From Syntrophomonas sp. (GTDB lineage Bacteria; Bacillota; Syntrophomonadia; Syntrophomonadales; Syntrophomonadaceae): 47,974 bases of DNA. Shown here piece after piece: positions 25,639 through 33,940 of this stretch; within the stretch, counting starts at the first letter, position 1; each line of letters begins with the position of its first letter. The position numbers and the translations under genes are program-made. The notes beneath the pieces are model-generated. The model was not told where the DNA came from and searched no databases. It was given only the letters and a program-made list of their open reading frames with translations. The stretch covers positions 1-47,974 of the forward strand of contig JAQVWS010000003.1 in assembly GCA_028709585.1 (NCBI GenBank). Reading direction: 5' to 3'.

Positions 25639-27630
25639 ATGAAAAAGAAAATATGGAGATGTTGCTTGCTGGCGACGATGGTTTTAATTTTTTTAAGCGC
25701 CGGAACCTGCATGGCAGCCAATCAGGTATTTCAAGATACGCAGGAGCACTGGGCCAAGGACTATATAAATGAACTGGCCAGATTGGATTACGTGGCAGGA
25801 AATCCTGACGGCACTTTTAAGCCGGACAAAAACATGACCAAAGCAGAGTTTACCCGTCTTTTAATAAGCTGCATGGGAATTAATAATCCCAGCGATGATA
25901 CCACCAAAAATTTCAGCGACACCGCTGGAAATTGGGCTATTAAATTTATCAATGAGGCAGCCATGCTCGGTATATTAGAGCCCAGCGAATACCCTGACGG
26001 GTTGCAGCCGGACGGAGCGATTAAGCGCAGTGAGGCCTGCGCTATGCTGGTTCGTGCTTTGGGCAAGCTGCCAGCTACAGGGATGACAACGTTTAATGAC
26101 AACGATAAAGTTCAACTCAGCGAATATCGGGGATTTATTAAAACAGCCGCTGATTTGGGTCTTATGTCAGGCTATTCCACTGGCAACTTCGAACCCTTTG
26201 CCGACCTGCCCCGCGGTCAGGCATGTACAGTTTTATACAAATACTTGTATCTGGAGGGTAAGATACCCACCATAACCCCTCCTGCTTCTGGAACCTATAC
26301 GCCTTCTTTTACCGGCAATATAAGATACGTTTCAATTGACGGTGAGCTGTATGATACCAATACGGTTCCCGTATCATTTATTATTGACTTCATTGAGGTA
26401 CCAGCCAAGTCGCTGGCCGTACACACATCTGGCATAAATCTTAACAATACCTATATTATTGAAACTGATAGCAGCAAAAATGCTGATATAGTCGTCCATA
26501 ATGTACGTTACGCGGTTAAAGAGTATGCGTTAAGCGGAGACAAGCTGGAGGTTACAGTCAGTTCCCGCAAAATTCACAAATTTGAGGTAGGAAACAGAAC
26601 CTATAACAGTGATTATGTCTATTTATATGTTGCATCTAGAGATGAAGGTTATTATCTGTCGGATATGACAGTTATTGATGATAATAAGGTAAAAATAGGC
26701 AACAAAGTTTACAATTTGAGCAATGACAAGATTACTATTTCTGCCAATGACAAGAATGATTTTTATGATATTGTTGAATTAGAAATTACCGATAAAGATA
26801 ACATATTGCAGTTGAAAGCCACTGATCCGGTTGTTATGGATAATCTGGGCATCTCGGATATAGCCGCGATTTTTGTTGATAATTCTACTCTGGACCTGGG
26901 GGATATTGACAACATTTACTTTATAATTGGCGGCACCAGATATGACTTATCCGAAGTTACCCTTGATGCTACCGGCAATTTTAACGTTGATAGCGAGGTC
27001 TATTCATATGATCGCGTAAAGATGGTTATTGATGAGTTGCAGTATGAAATTACCCTATTACATAGCAATAAAGCCAAATTCATATTTTACTGTGATGAGG
27101 GTTCTGATCAGGAATGGGTAATAGTTGATGATAAATACTACGATACCGAGGATGTTAAGTTTATTAAAGGTGCGTCTATTTATGATGTAGATGAAGTCAT
27201 GGTAGTTAGCAGAAACTTATATCGCATAGACAAAAAACAGTATACGCTGGATTCTAATCTGTTAGTCCAGGTAGATAATAAAACCTATACTATTTATGAA
27301 ATTTACTGGGATGCGCAAGAACAAGCTACGGTCATAGAAACCGATGATGATGTGGATTCTACCTTGGCTACCCAGCCCCAGGAAATAATATTTTATAATG
27401 ATGACACCAGATATCAGAAAGGCACCCAGGACGTAACCATCTATGCGTATCGTGAATGGGTCAGCTTTAGCAAAGTATTTATTTCTGACCCCGCTCATTA
27501 TGCTTATAAGGATAAAAACTATGATCTAATTGGAGCGGAATTAAGAATTGATGGCATTGAATTTGAGATATTAGACACGGCCTGGCATGGCTCCACCGCG
27601 ATTCTGGATATATTTATGGAAGAGCAATAG
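25639..27630 (+). CDS. S-layer homology (SLH) domain surface protein
   Basis: Cell-surface protein attached to secondary wall polymer. Signal peptide MKKKIWRCCLLATMVLIFLSAGTCMA, then three SLH domains: ~30-75 (FQDTQEHWAKDYINELARLDYVAGNPDGTFKPDKNMTKAEFTRLL), ~90-140 and ~155-205. The C-terminal ~440 residues are rich in Asp, Tyr and Val, with loosely repeated 60-70 residue beta units (YNSDYVYLYV, YDLSEVTLD, YYDTEDVKFI, YTLDSNLLV), possibly calcium-binding; no known catalytic domain. AAGGAGG lies 9 bases before the ATG. It has its own promoter and ends at a terminator shared with the pseudouridine synthase. Confidence 0.9.
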   Translation: MKKKIWRCCLLATMVLIFLSAGTCMAANQVFQDTQEHWAKDYINELARLDYVAGNPDGTFKPDKNMTKAEFTRLLISCMGINNPSDDTTKNFSDTAGNWAIKFINEAAMLGILEPSEYPDGLQPDGAIKRSEACAMLVRALGKLPATGMTTFNDNDKVQLSEYRGFIKTAADLGLMSGYSTGNFEPFADLPRGQACTVLYKYLYLEGKIPTITPPASGTYTPSFTGNIRYVSIDGELYDTNTVPVSFIIDFIEVPAKSLAVHTSGINLNNTYIIETDSSKNADIVVHNVRYAVKEYALSGDKLEVTVSSRKIHKFEVGNRTYNSDYVYLYVASRDEGYYLSDMTVIDDNKVKIGNKVYNLSNDKITISANDKNDFYDIVELEITDKDNILQLKATDPVVMDNLGISDIAAIFVDNSTLDLGDIDNIYFIIGGTRYDLSEVTLDATGNFNVDSEVYSYDRVKMVIDELQYEITLLHSNKAKFIFYCDEGSDQEWVIVDDKYYDTEDVKFIKGASIYDVDEVMVVSRNLYRIDKKQYTLDSNLLVQVDNKTYTIYEIYWDAQEQATVIETDDDVDSTLATQPQEIIFYNDDTRYQKGTQDVTIYAYREWVSFSKVFISDPAHYAYKDKNYDLIGAELRIDGIEFEILDTAWHGSTAILDIFMEEQ

Positions 27631-27692
27631 TATTCACAACCGGTAATCATTTGTGAGCTTTATCAGAGTGATTGCCGTTGGCGGATCAGAAA

Positions 27693-27740
27693 ATAATAAA
27701 CCCCTGGGCGTCCCCATTGTGGTAATGCCAAGGGGTTATT
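27693..27740. terminator. Terminator between convergent SLH and rluA-like genes
   Basis: AATAAACCCCTGGGC pairs with GCCAAGGGGTTATT, flanked by A/T-rich sequence on both sides. Confidence 0.75.
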
Positions 27741-27752
27741 ACTTGTGAAACT

Positions 27753-28661
27753 CTATTTAAGCAGGCGGGCAAATTTCTTCGGTATTTCCGTTTCGAATCT
27801 TAACAGCTCCCCGCTTAAGGGGTGTTTGAAAGCCAGAATATGAGCGTGCAATCCCAGGCGACCGATTGGGTTAGTAATCGCTCCATACTTTTTATCACCT
27901 ATAATGCTATGCCCGATATCCTTCATGTGTACACGTATCTGATTTTTCCTGCCGGTTTGAAGTCTGATCTCCAGCAGTGAAAACCTTTTTGTGGCTTGCA
28001 GAACTTTGTAATGCGTAATCGCTTCCAGGCCGTCCCCGATTCTAGTACTTGAATACATGAGCTTGGTTTTAGTTTCTTTTAGCCAGGATTTGACGGTGCC
28101 TGTCGTTTTTTCCACCTGACCCTCAACTACCGCAATATAGGCGCGATCAACTAAAGCATCTTTCCATTCATCCTGCAAAAGATGTTTGATTTTTTCATTT
28201 TTAGCAAAAAGCATTAACCCTGAAGTATCTCTATCTAACCGGTGGACAATAAATATACGATTCTGGGAATCAATGAGCTGGACATAATCCGTTAATAGGT
28301 GATAGGCGGTATAATGTTTCTCCCTATCGGATGCAATTGACAGCAGTCCGGCAGGTTTATCAATGACTATAACTTCTGAGTCTTCGTATATTATTTTTAA
28401 GCCTTGGTTTTGGTCATCATCCCTTACCAGAGACCAATTAACCACAACCTCCTGCCCTGGTTGCAATAGATGATTATACTTTGAAACTACTTTGCCGCTA
28501 ACCAGTACCTGACGGTGGGTTAATAACGATTTAATATTATTGCGAGCCTTATGTGGCAATTTTTCTATTAAAAAGCTCATTAATTCAGCAGGTTCTGATA
28601 CCGGCAGATGAGTCTGTCGTTCCTTACCCAGGTGCTGATTCCCCTGTCTATAGTTCCCCAT
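27753..28661 (-). CDS. RluA-family pseudouridine synthase
   Basis: Converts uridine to pseudouridine in rRNA (or tRNA). N-terminal S4-like RNA-binding segment (FLIEKLPHKARNNIKSLLTHRQVLVSGKVV) then the catalytic core with FIVHRLDRDTSGLMLFAKN; the aspartate of HRLD (D143 with this start) is the nucleophile. Later RKNQIRVHMKDIGHSIIGDKKYG and LGLHAHILAFKHPLSGE are diagnostic. The track's 20 extra residues lack a ribosome site; AAGGAGG precedes the ATG at 28661, giving 302 residues. It starts inside the last codons of the PilZ gene, so the two are coupled. The exact target site cannot be assigned. Confidence 0.93.
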   Translation of the reverse strand: MGNYRQGNQHLGKERQTHLPVSEPAELMSFLIEKLPHKARNNIKSLLTHRQVLVSGKVVSKYNHLLQPGQEVVVNWSLVRDDDQNQGLKIIYEDSEVIVIDKPAGLLSIASDREKHYTAYHLLTDYVQLIDSQNRIFIVHRLDRDTSGLMLFAKNEKIKHLLQDEWKDALVDRAYIAVVEGQVEKTTGTVKSWLKETKTKLMYSSTRIGDGLEAITHYKVLQATKRFSLLEIRLQTGRKNQIRVHMKDIGHSIIGDKKYGAITNPIGRLGLHAHILAFKHPLSGELLRFETEIPKKFARLLK

Positions 28662-29313
28662 TAAAACCTCCTTGAATATCAAAAGGATTTGGTGTTTTTT
28701 GCTCTGCATAATCAGGATCATCTTCGCGAATAGCAGCCCGCTGGCGTTTAAGTATCCAGGCCATGACTCTATCGCGTTCCCCGTGCCGAAGATTACCGAA
28801 TTTTACTGACACGTTAAATATTTTAATATCAGGGTTGGTATCTTCAACAATTCGGACTGCTCTGCCAGGTAAGGTAACAGTATTGCCACCACCGATATCT
28901 AAAAACAATAGTATTTCATCATCTATATTTAAATTATCTGCAGTGGTAAAGCAGAGTCCATCTCCACTTATATCTACCAAGTGGTCGGTTTTAAAATCTT
29001 TCTTTTTGGCAGTCTCTGCGTGTGCCTGCAAGATCCACTGCAGCTCGGCGTTGGTTTTTAATCTAAACCATCTGCGATTATGTTGCTGTCCTGATAATGA
29101 ACTAGCCATTTTTCTTTGGCGCTCTTTATATAATTTATAAGATCTGCGTTGAGCTTCTTGAGTGCGTGCTTCGTGCCAGCGAAAGGTTAAGACTGCAGCA
29201 ATGATTATAATCATAATAATAGCAAAAGCAAATCCGCTCATATTGAAAAATTCTTTATTACCCAGATTATTGCTTAAGCCCTGGGAGAACTCTTTGAAGG
29301 TCATAGCTCCCAT
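28648..29313 (-). CDS. Membrane-anchored PilZ-domain protein
   Basis: A likely cyclic-di-GMP receptor. One membrane segment at ~28-46 (FAFAIIMIIIIAAVLTFRW), a basic linker (RRSYKLYKERQRKMA), then a PilZ domain. The c-di-GMP residues are NRRWFRLK (RxxxR) and HLVDISGDGLCF (DxSxxG), both intact. The track's GTG lies within the ribosome site; AAGGAGG is 8 bases before the ATG at 29313, giving 221 residues. It lies upstream of and overlaps the pseudouridine synthase. Two HD-GYP genes and a GT2 in the window fit a c-di-GMP theme. Confidence 0.88.
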   Translation of the reverse strand: MGAMTFKEFSQGLSNNLGNKEFFNMSGFAFAIIMIIIIAAVLTFRWHEARTQEAQRRSYKLYKERQRKMASSLSGQQHNRRWFRLKTNAELQWILQAHAETAKKKDFKTDHLVDISGDGLCFTTADNLNIDDEILLFLDIGGGNTVTLPGRAVRIVEDTNPDIKIFNVSVKFGNLRHGERDRVMAWILKRQRAAIREDDPDYAEQKTPNPFDIQGGFNGEL

Positions 29314-29402
29314 GTGCTGCACCTCCTTGGCAAGAATTTATAAAGCATCTTACGCCTCAGCTGTTATTCATAGTATCGACGGTTCTATAAATATAATAAC
29401 AT

Positions 29403-30068
29403 TTAGCCCTTGGTTTGTTCCATTGTTTTTTGCCTTTTTTGGCTAAGATAGGTAAATAAAGCTGGCAGAAAAGAAACAAAAATAATACCGAAAACAACCA
29501 GGGTAAAGTTCTTTTGTACTACCGGAATATTACCAAAGAAATAGCCCCCGGTGAGAAAGAGCATAATCCAGGATACACTCCCAATAATATTGTAAAAGAG
29601 GAAACGAGCATAGCTCATTTGGCCAATACCGGCTACAAAAGGCGCAAAGGTCCGAATAATTGGAATAAACCGGGCAATAATAATGGTCTTGCCTCCATGT
29701 TTTTCATAAAAATAATGGGTGCGCAAGAGATACTCCCTTTTCAGGAAACGAGCATTGCTATCAAATACCTTAGGTCCCAAATACCTGCCAATTTGATAGT
29801 TGCAGATATTTCCGAGTATGGCGGCAGTCATCAAAATGGCGCCAATGGCAATTAGATTAATATCTCCAGAAGCGGCTAACGCGCCCAGGACAAAAATCAA
29901 TGAGTCGCCGGGCAGAAAAGGTGTAACTACAAGGCCGGTTTCGCAGAAAATTACCAGGAAGAGAATGAGATAAGCCCATATTCCATAATTGATAATTATA
30001 TCTGTAAGGTATTTATCCAGGTTTATTAAAATGTCTACTATATTAATCAGTAGATTAGTATTATCCAT
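29403..30068 (-). CDS. DedA-family membrane protein
   Basis: Multi-pass inner-membrane protein of the SNARE-associated/DedA family, proposed proton-coupled lipid (undecaprenyl-phosphate) transporter or scramblase. Motifs are FLVIFCETGLVVTPFLPGDSLIFVLGALAA, GNICNYQIGRYLGPKVF and the conserved FARFIPIIRTFAPFVAGIGQMSYARFLFYNIIGSVSW. The 22 residues added by the track have no ribosome site; GGAAGG precedes the ATG at 30068, giving 221 residues. It has its own promoter at 30159-30187. Confidence 0.93.
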   Translation of the reverse strand: MDNTNLLINIVDILINLDKYLTDIIINYGIWAYLILFLVIFCETGLVVTPFLPGDSLIFVLGALAASGDINLIAIGAILMTAAILGNICNYQIGRYLGPKVFDSNARFLKREYLLRTHYFYEKHGGKTIIIARFIPIIRTFAPFVAGIGQMSYARFLFYNIIGSVSWIMLFLTGGYFFGNIPVVQKNFTLVVFGIIFVSFLPALFTYLSQKRQKTMEQTKG

Positions 30069-30158
30069 ATGGATTCCTTCCGCTTTTTTATCTGTAGCTA
30101 ATAAAGTTATGGGATTCCCGATTCCCGAAAGCAATAAGGACAGAATATATCGAAATTC

Positions 30159-30187
30159 AGTTTAAAGTATATATTTTACCTCGTCAA
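30159..30187 (-). promoter_or_regulatory. Promoter of the DedA gene
   Basis: On the minus strand TTGACG (30187-30182), a 17-base spacer and TAAACT (30164-30159), about 90 bases before the ATG. Confidence 0.55.
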
Positions 30188-30291
30188 TGATAATAGCTTG
30201 TAAGAAATTTTTTTATAAAGCGTATAAATTAAGATGGAAAAGTTATGCCACTAAGGAAGGAAAAACATATAAAAAGTGGAATTGATAAATA

Positions 30292-30319
30292 TTGCTATAA
30301 CTTTTATTGATGGTATAAT
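30292..30319 (+). promoter_or_regulatory. Promoter of the HAD hydrolase gene
   Basis: TTGCTA (30292-30297), a 16-base spacer and TATAAT (30314-30319), 48 bases before the TTG start. Confidence 0.6.
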
Positions 30320-30367
30320 CAAATAGATGTTTTGGGTGCTAATTATTTCCTAATGGAGAGATGCTGA

Positions 30368-31087
30368 TTGTTTGAAGCCATTTTATTTGATTTGGATGGT
30401 ACTTTACTGGATATTGATATGGATTTTTTCTTAACTAAATATTTTGAGGAAATAGGAAGAATGGCAGTGGATAAGGTTCAATGTGAACCCCGGCGCCTGG
30501 TAGAGCAAATACTCCTTTCTACAGATGTGATGATAAGGGATCTTAATCCGGATACCAGAAATGAAGAGGTCTTTATGGGAGATTTTATCAGCAGTCTAGG
30601 GACCGATGAACAACCCATGAGGAAATTCTTTGATGAGTTTTATCTAACCAGATTTCCATTGCTGCAGGGGTATTGCAAGCCTTTTGACATAGTTCCGGAT
30701 ATTATGGAAGCAGCTTTTAATCAGGATATAAAAGTTGTAATTGCAACAAATTCTGTTTTTCCCTTGCGAGCGATCCAATGTCGTCTGGAATGGGCTGGAG
30801 TTGGAAACTATCCTTATGAATTGCTTACTTGTTATGAAAATATGCATTACTGTAAGCCACATTGGCAATATTATCAGGAAATAATACAACAGATTGGAGT
30901 GGATCCGCACAGATGCCTGATGGTGGGCAATGATACCCGTGAAGACCTGGCTGCAGAAATGATTGGCATAAAGACATTTCTGGTTGAGGATCGTTTAATT
31001 GACAGAGGAAACAGTCCCTACAGTGCATATAGGCAAGGAAACCTAAATGATCTTTTTAAATTTATCAAACAAATGACAAAGGCATGA
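30368..31087 (+). CDS. HAD-superfamily hydrolase
   Basis: A phosphatase-type HAD enzyme. Motif I is LFDLDGTLLDID (~6-17), motif II VIATNS (~121-126), motif III lysine in CKPHWQYYQEI, motif IV VGNDTREDLAAEMIG. An alpha-helical cap lies between motifs I and II. 239 residues. TTG is the start (GGAGAG 7 bases upstream). Substrate unknown. It is followed by the glycosyltransferase after about 290 bp with a separate promoter. Confidence 0.87.
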   Translation: MFEAILFDLDGTLLDIDMDFFLTKYFEEIGRMAVDKVQCEPRRLVEQILLSTDVMIRDLNPDTRNEEVFMGDFISSLGTDEQPMRKFFDEFYLTRFPLLQGYCKPFDIVPDIMEAAFNQDIKVVIATNSVFPLRAIQCRLEWAGVGNYPYELLTCYENMHYCKPHWQYYQEIIQQIGVDPHRCLMVGNDTREDLAAEMIGIKTFLVEDRLIDRGNSPYSAYRQGNLNDLFKFIKQMTKA

Positions 31088-31139
31088 TTATATTTGTCAA
31101 ATGCAATACTAAGGATAAGTGTTATTTCGATGAGTTATT

Positions 31140-31169
31140 TTGGAATTTTATTTTTGTAACTGTTATAAT
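31140..31169 (+). promoter_or_regulatory. Promoter of the GT2 gene
   Basis: TTGGAA (31140-31145), an 18-base spacer and TATAAT (31164-31169). It leaves a leader of nearly 200 bases. Confidence 0.55.
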
Positions 31170-31175
31170 CTGAAA

Positions 31176-31374
31176 TATGCATTTATCAAGGGGGATTTGC
31201 TGCTGGCAGTTGCAGATCTTTAGTTCTGCAAAACAGTTGTATCCCTAAGAAATTTCTGGTAGAGTTTATAGGGTTGAAATGAGGGCAATCTATCTCGGTA
31301 GCATTGAATATGGAATTATTGAGTAGTTTTATAAAGGATAAATCTAACTAAATTAGAGGAAGGGGTATTAAGCT
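31176..31374 (+). other. Long structured leader before the GT2 gene
   Basis: GGGAT (31192-31196) can close with ATCCC (31241-31245) around a TTGCAGA/TCTGCAA hairpin (31210-31231). A 15-codon open frame (31279-31326, MRAIYLGSIEYGIIE) follows behind AGGG. No known riboswitch consensus matches. Could be a translation or attenuation element, or simply a long leader. Confidence 0.35.
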
Positions 31375-32925
31375 TTGTTTGAAGGTTGGCTTTTTTATAC
31401 GCTTACGGTTATTGCAACCTTGTGTGAAGCAACAGTTTTTCTGATCTTAATGTATTATTATTATGTATCTGTATCAGGTTGGCGAAAGCATGACGAGGAA
31501 AAGGACTATAACCCCGAAAAAAGATTTGCGCTTATAACGGCTGCGCATAATGAAGAAGCTGTTATCCGTTATCATCTTGAAAGTCTAAAACAGCTAAATT
31601 ATCCTGAGGAGCTATTTGATATATATGTAATAGCAGATAACTGTACCGATAATACGGCTGAAGTTGCTCGCCAGGAAGGTGTCAAGGTAGTAGAAAGATT
31701 CTCTCCCCAAAGGGGCAAGGGCTTTGCTTTGGATTGGTTTTTTAACACAAAACTTTTCACCATGGAAGATGAGAACTATGATGCAATTTGTTTATTTGAT
31801 GCTGATAATGTAGTTTCCTCTAACTTTTTATTGGAAATGAACTCCAAGCTAAAGAAGGGATATCGCTCTATACAGGGTTATTTGGACACCAAGAACCCCA
31901 ACGATTCATGGGTATCAGCTTCTTATGCTACTGCTTATTGGTCGATGAACCGTATGTGGCAGTTAGCCAGACATAACAAGGGATTATCAAATGCCCTGGG
32001 GGGAACCGGAGTCTGCCTGGATTATCAGTTGCTCAAGGAATATGGCTGGGGTGCAACCTGTTTGACGGAAGATTTGGAATTCACGATGAAGCTTTTGCTT
32101 AACGGCATTAAAACATCCTGGGCCCATGAAGCTAAAGTATATGATGAAAAACCGGTTTATTTTTCCCAAACCTGGCGGCAGCGCACCCGTTGGCTATCAG
32201 GCCACTGGAATGTGGCTTTTCGCTATATGGTTCCGCTGATAAAAAAGGGATTTAGAGAAAAGAAATGGTATCCCATTGACGGAGCAATCTATTTATTTCA
32301 GCCTTTTGCAATTACGATAATGTTGTTTAACCTAATAATGGGCACCATGCATTATTTTTCTGGACCCAATCCAATCTACGCCTCACCATTTACCGACTTG
32401 GCACCGGGCTCTTTTTGGTTGACGTTCGGAATATTAGGCTACTTATATCCTATGTTGGGGTTAATACTGGAAAAGGCTCCGCGCAAGGCATATTTGTATT
32501 ATATTACTTACCCGTTTTATGGACTTACATGGTTCCCGGTAACTTTATGGGGACTGTTAAAACATAGCAACCAGGAAGAGTGGGCACATACTGCACATAA
32601 CCGAGGTATTTCGATCTCTGCTATCGAATCAGGCGGAAATGCCGCCACCGCTAAAGTTGTAAAACCTATTACCGCTCACCACCATCAACATCAGAAAGGT
32701 AAAGGGAGTGTGCGCAGGACTTATGCCCCTTATGCAACTCTGGTAACCCAGGATGAAAAGAGTGTTAAACGGGAGCCGGTAACTGAGCCGGCTGGACGGG
32801 TTGTATATCCTACATTAGTGGCAAATAAGGCTTCAGCTATTTTGAAACCAGTAGAAGTAGTAAAAGCTACAATTACCCAGGAAAAACGTACCCAAGCAAC
32901 TGCTGGCAGTAAAAATTATGGATAG
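31375..32925 (+). CDS. Membrane-bound family 2 glycosyltransferase
   Basis: Makes a surface polysaccharide from an NDP-sugar in the inner membrane. N-terminal helix ~4-30, then a GT-A domain: ITAAHNEEAVI, VIADNCTDNT, FDADNVVSSNFL (DxD), CLTEDLEFTMKLL (TED) and QTWRQRTRWLSGHW (QxxRW). Three membrane segments follow (AITIMLFNLIMGTMHYF; SFWLTFGILGYLYPMLGLIL; YITYPFYGLTWFPVTLWGLL). The last ~100 residues form a basic, disordered tail with TAHHHQHQKGKGSVRR. The layout resembles processive synthases such as those for poly-GlcNAc or cellulose. TTG start with GGAAGGGG 10 bases upstream. Product unknown. Confidence 0.88.
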   Translation: MFEGWLFYTLTVIATLCEATVFLILMYYYYVSVSGWRKHDEEKDYNPEKRFALITAAHNEEAVIRYHLESLKQLNYPEELFDIYVIADNCTDNTAEVARQEGVKVVERFSPQRGKGFALDWFFNTKLFTMEDENYDAICLFDADNVVSSNFLLEMNSKLKKGYRSIQGYLDTKNPNDSWVSASYATAYWSMNRMWQLARHNKGLSNALGGTGVCLDYQLLKEYGWGATCLTEDLEFTMKLLLNGIKTSWAHEAKVYDEKPVYFSQTWRQRTRWLSGHWNVAFRYMVPLIKKGFREKKWYPIDGAIYLFQPFAITIMLFNLIMGTMHYFSGPNPIYASPFTDLAPGSFWLTFGILGYLYPMLGLILEKAPRKAYLYYITYPFYGLTWFPVTLWGLLKHSNQEEWAHTAHNRGISISAIESGGNAATAKVVKPITAHHHQHQKGKGSVRRTYAPYATLVTQDEKSVKREPVTEPAGRVVYPTLVANKASAILKPVEVVKATITQEKRTQATAGSKNYG

Positions 32926-32970
32926 CACCGAAGTCGGCAGAAACGTTATTATTAGCCAATGAGAATTTAC

Positions 32971-32996
32971 AAGCCGTGGGATTGTTTCCACGGCTT
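32971..32996 (+). terminator. Hairpin between GT2 and speD
   Basis: AAGCCGTGG (32971-32979) pairs with CCACGGCTT (32988-32996). Strong stem, but followed by GAATAATTAG instead of a T run. Confidence 0.5.
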
Positions 32997-33061
32997 GAAT
33001 AATTAGTAGCGGCGAGATAAATATATAATAAAACTGTTTTGCTGTGTGAAAGGAGAAAAGC

Positions 33062-33877
33062 ATGGAGATTAGACCAATTAAGAAAAAGCTTAAACTCTAT
33101 GGCTTCAATAATCTTACCAAAACTCTAAGTTTTAATCTTTATGATATTTGCTATGCAATAACTCCTGAACATAGACGGGAATATATTGAATATGTTGACG
33201 AAGAGTACAACGCAGACAGATTGACCAAGATTTTAACAGGTGTTGCTAAAATAATAGGGGCCAACATATTAAATATTGCCAAACAGGATTATGACCCGCA
33301 GGGAGCCAGTGTTACCATCCTTATTGCTGAGGATGAGATTCGTGTTGTAGAGGGTCACCTTGATTCAAGAGAGTCGCCTGGACCTCTGCCCGAGTCAGTA
33401 GTTGGCCATTTGGACAAAAGTCATATAACTGTACATACATACCCCGAAAGCCATCCTGACCAGGGGATTAGCACTTTCAGAGCTGATATAGATATCTCAA
33501 CCTGTGGCCAAATTTCACCGCTAAAGGCACTTAATTACCTTATTCATATTTTTGGCCCGGATATAGCCATTATTGATTATAGGGTAAGGGGCTTTACCCG
33601 GGATTTGGACGGCAGGAAATATTTCCTTGATCATAAGATTAACTCTATTCAGAACTATATAGCCAGCAAAACCCGTAATCTCTATCAGATGATTGATGTA
33701 AATGTCTATCAGGATAATATTTTTCATACCAAAATGCTGTTGAAGGAATTTGACCTGGACAATTACTTGTTTGGAACCGCCAAACAAGATATCAAGTCGA
33801 AACAAAGAACTATAATAAAACAGCAAATTAAGAAAGAAATGATGGAGATCTTCTCCGGCAAGAACATCCCCAATTAA
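33062..33877 (+). CDS. speD: S-adenosylmethionine decarboxylase proenzyme, E. coli type
   Basis: Makes decarboxylated SAM, the aminopropyl donor for spermidine. 271 residues is the long, class 1A length rather than the short Bacillus form. [18 protein letters not shown] contains the self-cleavage site: Ser120 becomes the pyruvoyl group; Cys148 in STCGQISP is the family's catalytic cysteine. AAGGAG precedes the ATG; an A/T-rich -10 (TATAAT, 33024-33029) lies shortly upstream. No speE, speA or speB gene is in the window, so it stands alone here. Confidence 0.93.
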   Translation: MEIRPIKKKLKLYGFNNLTKTLSFNLYDICYAITPEHRREYIEYVDEEYNADRLTKILTGVAKIIGANILNIAKQDYDPQGASVTILIAEDEIRVVEGHLDSRESPGPLPESVVGHLDKSHITVHTYPESHPDQGISTFRADIDISTCGQISPLKALNYLIHIFGPDIAIIDYRVRGFTRDLDGRKYFLDHKINSIQNYIASKTRNLYQMIDVNVYQDNIFHTKMLLKEFDLDNYLFGTAKQDIKSKQRTIIKQQIKKEMMEIFSGKNIPN

Positions 33878-33898
33878 TATGGCTTTTACATAGTATTT

Positions 33899-33928
33899 CA
33901 GCCTGCCTTTATGGACAAAGACAGGCTG
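33899..33928. terminator. Terminator between convergent speD and ABC permease genes
   Basis: CAGCCTG-C-CTTT (33899-33910) pairs with AAAG-A-CAGGCTG (33917-33928) around a 6-base loop. T runs are weak. Confidence 0.55.
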
Positions 33929-33940
33929 TAGTGATTGTTT

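Noticed and set aside
31176-31374. c-di-GMP riboswitch upstream of the GT2 gene
   Set aside because: The conserved GEMM-I core and the class II pseudoknot sequences are absent.
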